Below, piece after piece: positions 42,131 to 44,138 of a stretch of DNA of 44,138 bases (the stretch's first letter is position 1; each line of letters starts with the position of its first letter). The stretch spans positions 1 to 44,138 of the forward strand of contig JANJXT010000067.1 of the NCBI GenBank assembly GCA_024708885.1. The letters run 5' to 3'. The notes beneath the pieces are model-generated. The model did no database searches. It was not told where the DNA came from and saw nothing but the letters and a program-made list of their open reading frames with translations. Position numbers and translations under genes: made by a program. Origin of the DNA: Thiobacillus sp. (GTDB taxonomy: Bacteria; Pseudomonadota; Gammaproteobacteria; Burkholderiales; Thiobacillaceae).

Positions 42131-43342
42131 ATGCTGGATCAATTGCTGGTTCATCAGGTACGACGGCGGGTCGAGTCGTCCGGGCTGCCCTTCGTCGTCG
42201 AACTGTGGAACGGCGAGCAGGTCGGCGCGGTCGACGCTGCGGCGGTGCGGGTGAAGCTGCATCAGGCGGCCAGCCTCAGGGCCATGGCCGACCCCAGCCT
42301 GGGCGCGCTGGCGCGGGCCTACGTCGAGGGCCATCTGGACCTGGAAGGGGACGTGCGCGACATCCTGGCGCTCGGCGACCGCCTGTGCAACGCTGGCGAC
42401 TGCGCGCCGAAGACCGGATCGGAAGGCTGGAAATGGTGGCGCCATACGCGCAGCAAGGACCGCCGCAACATCCAGTACCACTACGACGTCTCCAACGACT
42501 TCTACGGCCTGTGGCTGGACAGCCGGCGGGTCTACTCCTGCGCCTATTTCAGGTCGCCCGAAATGAGCCTCGACGCCGCGCAGGAAGCCAAGCTCGACCA
42601 CATCTGCCGCAAGCTCGACCTCAAGCCCGGCGAGCTGTTCCTCGACATCGGCTGCGGCTGGGGCGGGCTGATCCTCCACGCGGCCGAGCACTACGGCGTC
42701 AACGCCGTCGGCATCACCCTGTCGGACGACCAGCACGCGTATGTCGGCGAGCAGATCGCGGCGCGTGGCCTCGCGGGCCGCGTCGAGGTGCGCAGGATGG
42801 ACTACCGGGACGTGCCCGAGCACGGCAGCTACGACAAGATCGCCAGCGTCGGCATGTTCGAGCACGTCGGCCGCCTCAATCTGCGCACCTATTTCGACAA
42901 GATCAACGCGCTGCTGAAACCGGGTGGGCTGGTGCTCAACCACGGCATCACGACGTCGGAACCGGAGGCGAGCGGGCTCGGCAGCGGCATATCCGAGTTC
43001 ATCGAGGATTACGTGTTCCCGGGGGGCGAACTGGTGCACGCCTCCGAGGTGCTGCGCGCCGCCGCCGGCAGCGGCCTCGAATGCCTCGACGCGGAGAACC
43101 TGCGTCCGCACTACGGCAGGACGCTGTGGCACTGGGTCACGCGGCTGGAACGCAACGCCGACGAGGCGCGCCGCCTGATCGGCGAACAGAAGTACCGCAT
43201 CTGGCGCATCTACATGGCGGGCTCCGCCTACGCCTTCGACCACGGCTGGATGGAACTCTGGCAGGTGTTGGCGGGCAAGGGCGTCGACGGCAAGCAGCCG
43301 AACTATCCCTTCAACCGCAGCTTCATCTACCGGGGCGAGTAG
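42131..43342 (+). CDS. Cyclopropane-fatty-acyl-phospholipid synthase family methyltransferase
   Basis: The protein has about 403 residues. It transfers a methylene group from S-adenosylmethionine to unsaturated acyl chains in membrane lipids. The SAM-binding motif is FLDIGCGWGGL (about 170). The family markers HYDVSNDFYGLWLD and YSCAYFRSP lie before it, and ASVGMFEHVG and YVFPGGELVHASEV follow. I chose the ATG at 42131, preceded by GGAGGAGG; a GTG one codon before is equally placed. A related SAM-dependent methyltransferase is possible, as this family has several branches. Confidence 0.85.
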   Translation: MLDQLLVHQVRRRVESSGLPFVVELWNGEQVGAVDAAAVRVKLHQAASLRAMADPSLGALARAYVEGHLDLEGDVRDILALGDRLCNAGDCAPKTGSEGWKWWRHTRSKDRRNIQYHYDVSNDFYGLWLDSRRVYSCAYFRSPEMSLDAAQEAKLDHICRKLDLKPGELFLDIGCGWGGLILHAAEHYGVNAVGITLSDDQHAYVGEQIAARGLAGRVEVRRMDYRDVPEHGSYDKIASVGMFEHVGRLNLRTYFDKINALLKPGGLVLNHGITTSEPEASGLGSGISEFIEDYVFPGGELVHASEVLRAAAGSGLECLDAENLRPHYGRTLWHWVTRLERNADEARRLIGEQKYRIWRIYMAGSAYAFDHGWMELWQVLAGKGVDGKQPNYPFNRSFIYRGE

Positions 43343-43379
43343 GCGACGGTCGCCGTTTCCGGCGCGGCGCCGCCGTGCC

Positions 43380-44138
43380 TCAGCCCACGGCGCGGTCCAG
43401 GTCCTGGTCGGCGTGCGAGCGTGGATCCTCCAGCGGCTCGACGTGGGTGGTGAAGTGCGCATACGGCACGGCGCGACGCAGATCGCCTTCGATGCGCTCG
43501 GACCAGTCGTGCCCTTCCTGCACCGTCCACGCGCCCGGCACAAGGACGTGCAAGGAGACGAACGCACGCGAGCCGGCCTGCCGCGTGCGCAGGGCGTGGA
43601 AATCGAGACCCAGGCGGCGGTAGTCGGCCAGCACCGCCTCGATTGCGGCGATCTCCTCGACGGGGAGCGACACGTCCATGAGTCCTGCGGCCGAGCGGTG
43701 CAGCAGCTTCCAGCCGGTCCAGACGATATTCGCCGCCACTGCGAGCGCGATGACGGGGTCGAGCCACAGCCAGCCCGTCGCCCAGACCAGTCCGACCCCG
43801 GCGATGACGCCCGCCGACGTCCAGACATCGGTCATCAGGTGGTGCGCGTCGGCTTCGAGCGTGATGGACTGGTATCTGCGGCCGACGTCCATGAGGATGC
43901 GCGAGGTGACCAGGTTGATGACCGAGGCGGCCACCGAGACCGCGAGGCCGACGCCCACTGCCGCCAGGGGCTGCGGATTGATCAGGCGCTCGATTGCCGC
44001 GTAGGCGATGCTGACGGCGGCGACGAGGATGAGGAAGCCTTCGAACGCGCTCGAGAAGTATTCCGCCTTGCCGTGCCCGTGCGCGTGGTTCTCGTCCGCG
44101 GGCATGGCCGCGAGCGACAGCATGGCCAGCGCCATCAT
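43380..44138 (-). CDS. Cation diffusion facilitator metal transporter, N terminus outside the window
   Basis: The frame is open to the right edge; 252 residues of the C-terminal part are present. CDF proteins export zinc, iron or related metals in exchange for protons. Visible parts are HAHGHGKAEYFSS after the second helix, then helices with AYAAIERLINPQP, the metal site HHLMTD on the fifth helix and the sixth helix; the cytoplasmic metal-binding domain is at the C terminus (VSLHVLVPGAWTVQEGHDWSERIE). The first helix and the N-terminal metal ligands are missing because of the window edge. The metal is not clear. It ends 37 bp from the end of the convergent cyclopropane synthase gene. Confidence 0.9.
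   Translation of the reverse strand: MMALAMLSLAAMPADENHAHGHGKAEYFSSAFEGFLILVAAVSIAYAAIERLINPQPLAAVGVGLAVSVAASVINLVTSRILMDVGRRYQSITLEADAHHLMTDVWTSAGVIAGVGLVWATGWLWLDPVIALAVAANIVWTGWKLLHRSAAGLMDVSLPVEEIAAIEAVLADYRRLGLDFHALRTRQAGSRAFVSLHVLVPGAWTVQEGHDWSERIEGDLRRAVPYAHFTTHVEPLEDPRSHADQDLDRAVG

Overview
The window reads as chromosomal DNA of a GC-rich betaproteobacterium. A relative of Thiobacillus or another sulfur-oxidising member of the Nitrosomonadales is my best guess. The evidence is indirect: betaproteobacterial versions of PepN, BamC, DUF1841 and DUF3301, and a SoxH-like hydrolase. I see no rRNA, tRNA or CRISPR array. The high GC content creates many long antisense open frames, which I left out.

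Positions 1-7443 form a small accessory and defence region. It starts with the right end of an IS3-family element that has cut pepN after about 98 codons. Next come a deleted ParE/RelE-like toxin with its intact antitoxin, and a complete vapBC pair with a palindromic operator. The main system here is a complete four-gene Wadjet operon (jetA-jetB-jetC-jetD, minus strand), an SMC-like plasmid-defence machine. Its genes overlap or nearly touch, and jetA starts on the base after the prfB stop codon. The defence operon therefore appears to be read from the same transcript as release factor 2, which keeps its programmed +1 frameshift, and as an upstream MgtC/DUF4010 membrane protein.

Positions 9848-13154 hold a frameshifted relic joining a substrate-binding-protein fragment to an EAL-domain fragment. 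They also hold a dispersed repeat with inverted ends, an HDOD-receiver-GGDEF protein whose receiver has lost its phosphorylation residue, and a DUF1841 protein. Positions 13220-18875 carry htpG, with a textbook heat-shock promoter, and a divergent polyphosphate pair: ppk1 and a CYTH-CHAD protein.

Positions 18970-31066 run on the plus strand. First comes a signalling cassette: response regulator, LysM-FecR surface protein, CHASE2 histidine kinase and SixA-like phosphatase. It is followed by a tightly overlapping export and basal-body operon, fliF-G-H-I-J, an unknown 156-residue gene, then fliO-P-Q-R. FliE, FliK, FliL, FliM, FliN, FlhA and FlhB are not in the window, FliF is short, and FliG lacks its EHPQ motif.

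Positions 31124-37149 are housekeeping genes: zwf, dapA, bamC, a YycJ/PhnP-like metallohydrolase, a RhlE-type helicase and DUF3301. Positions 37293-42041 are redox and stress functions: a secreted SoxH-like hydrolase, a flavin reductase coupled to msrB, and a rubrerythrin, Fe-S protein and DUF3501 operon behind a promoter with a strong palindrome. A cyclopropane-fatty-acid-synthase-like gene and a CDF metal transporter cut by the window edge close the sequence.
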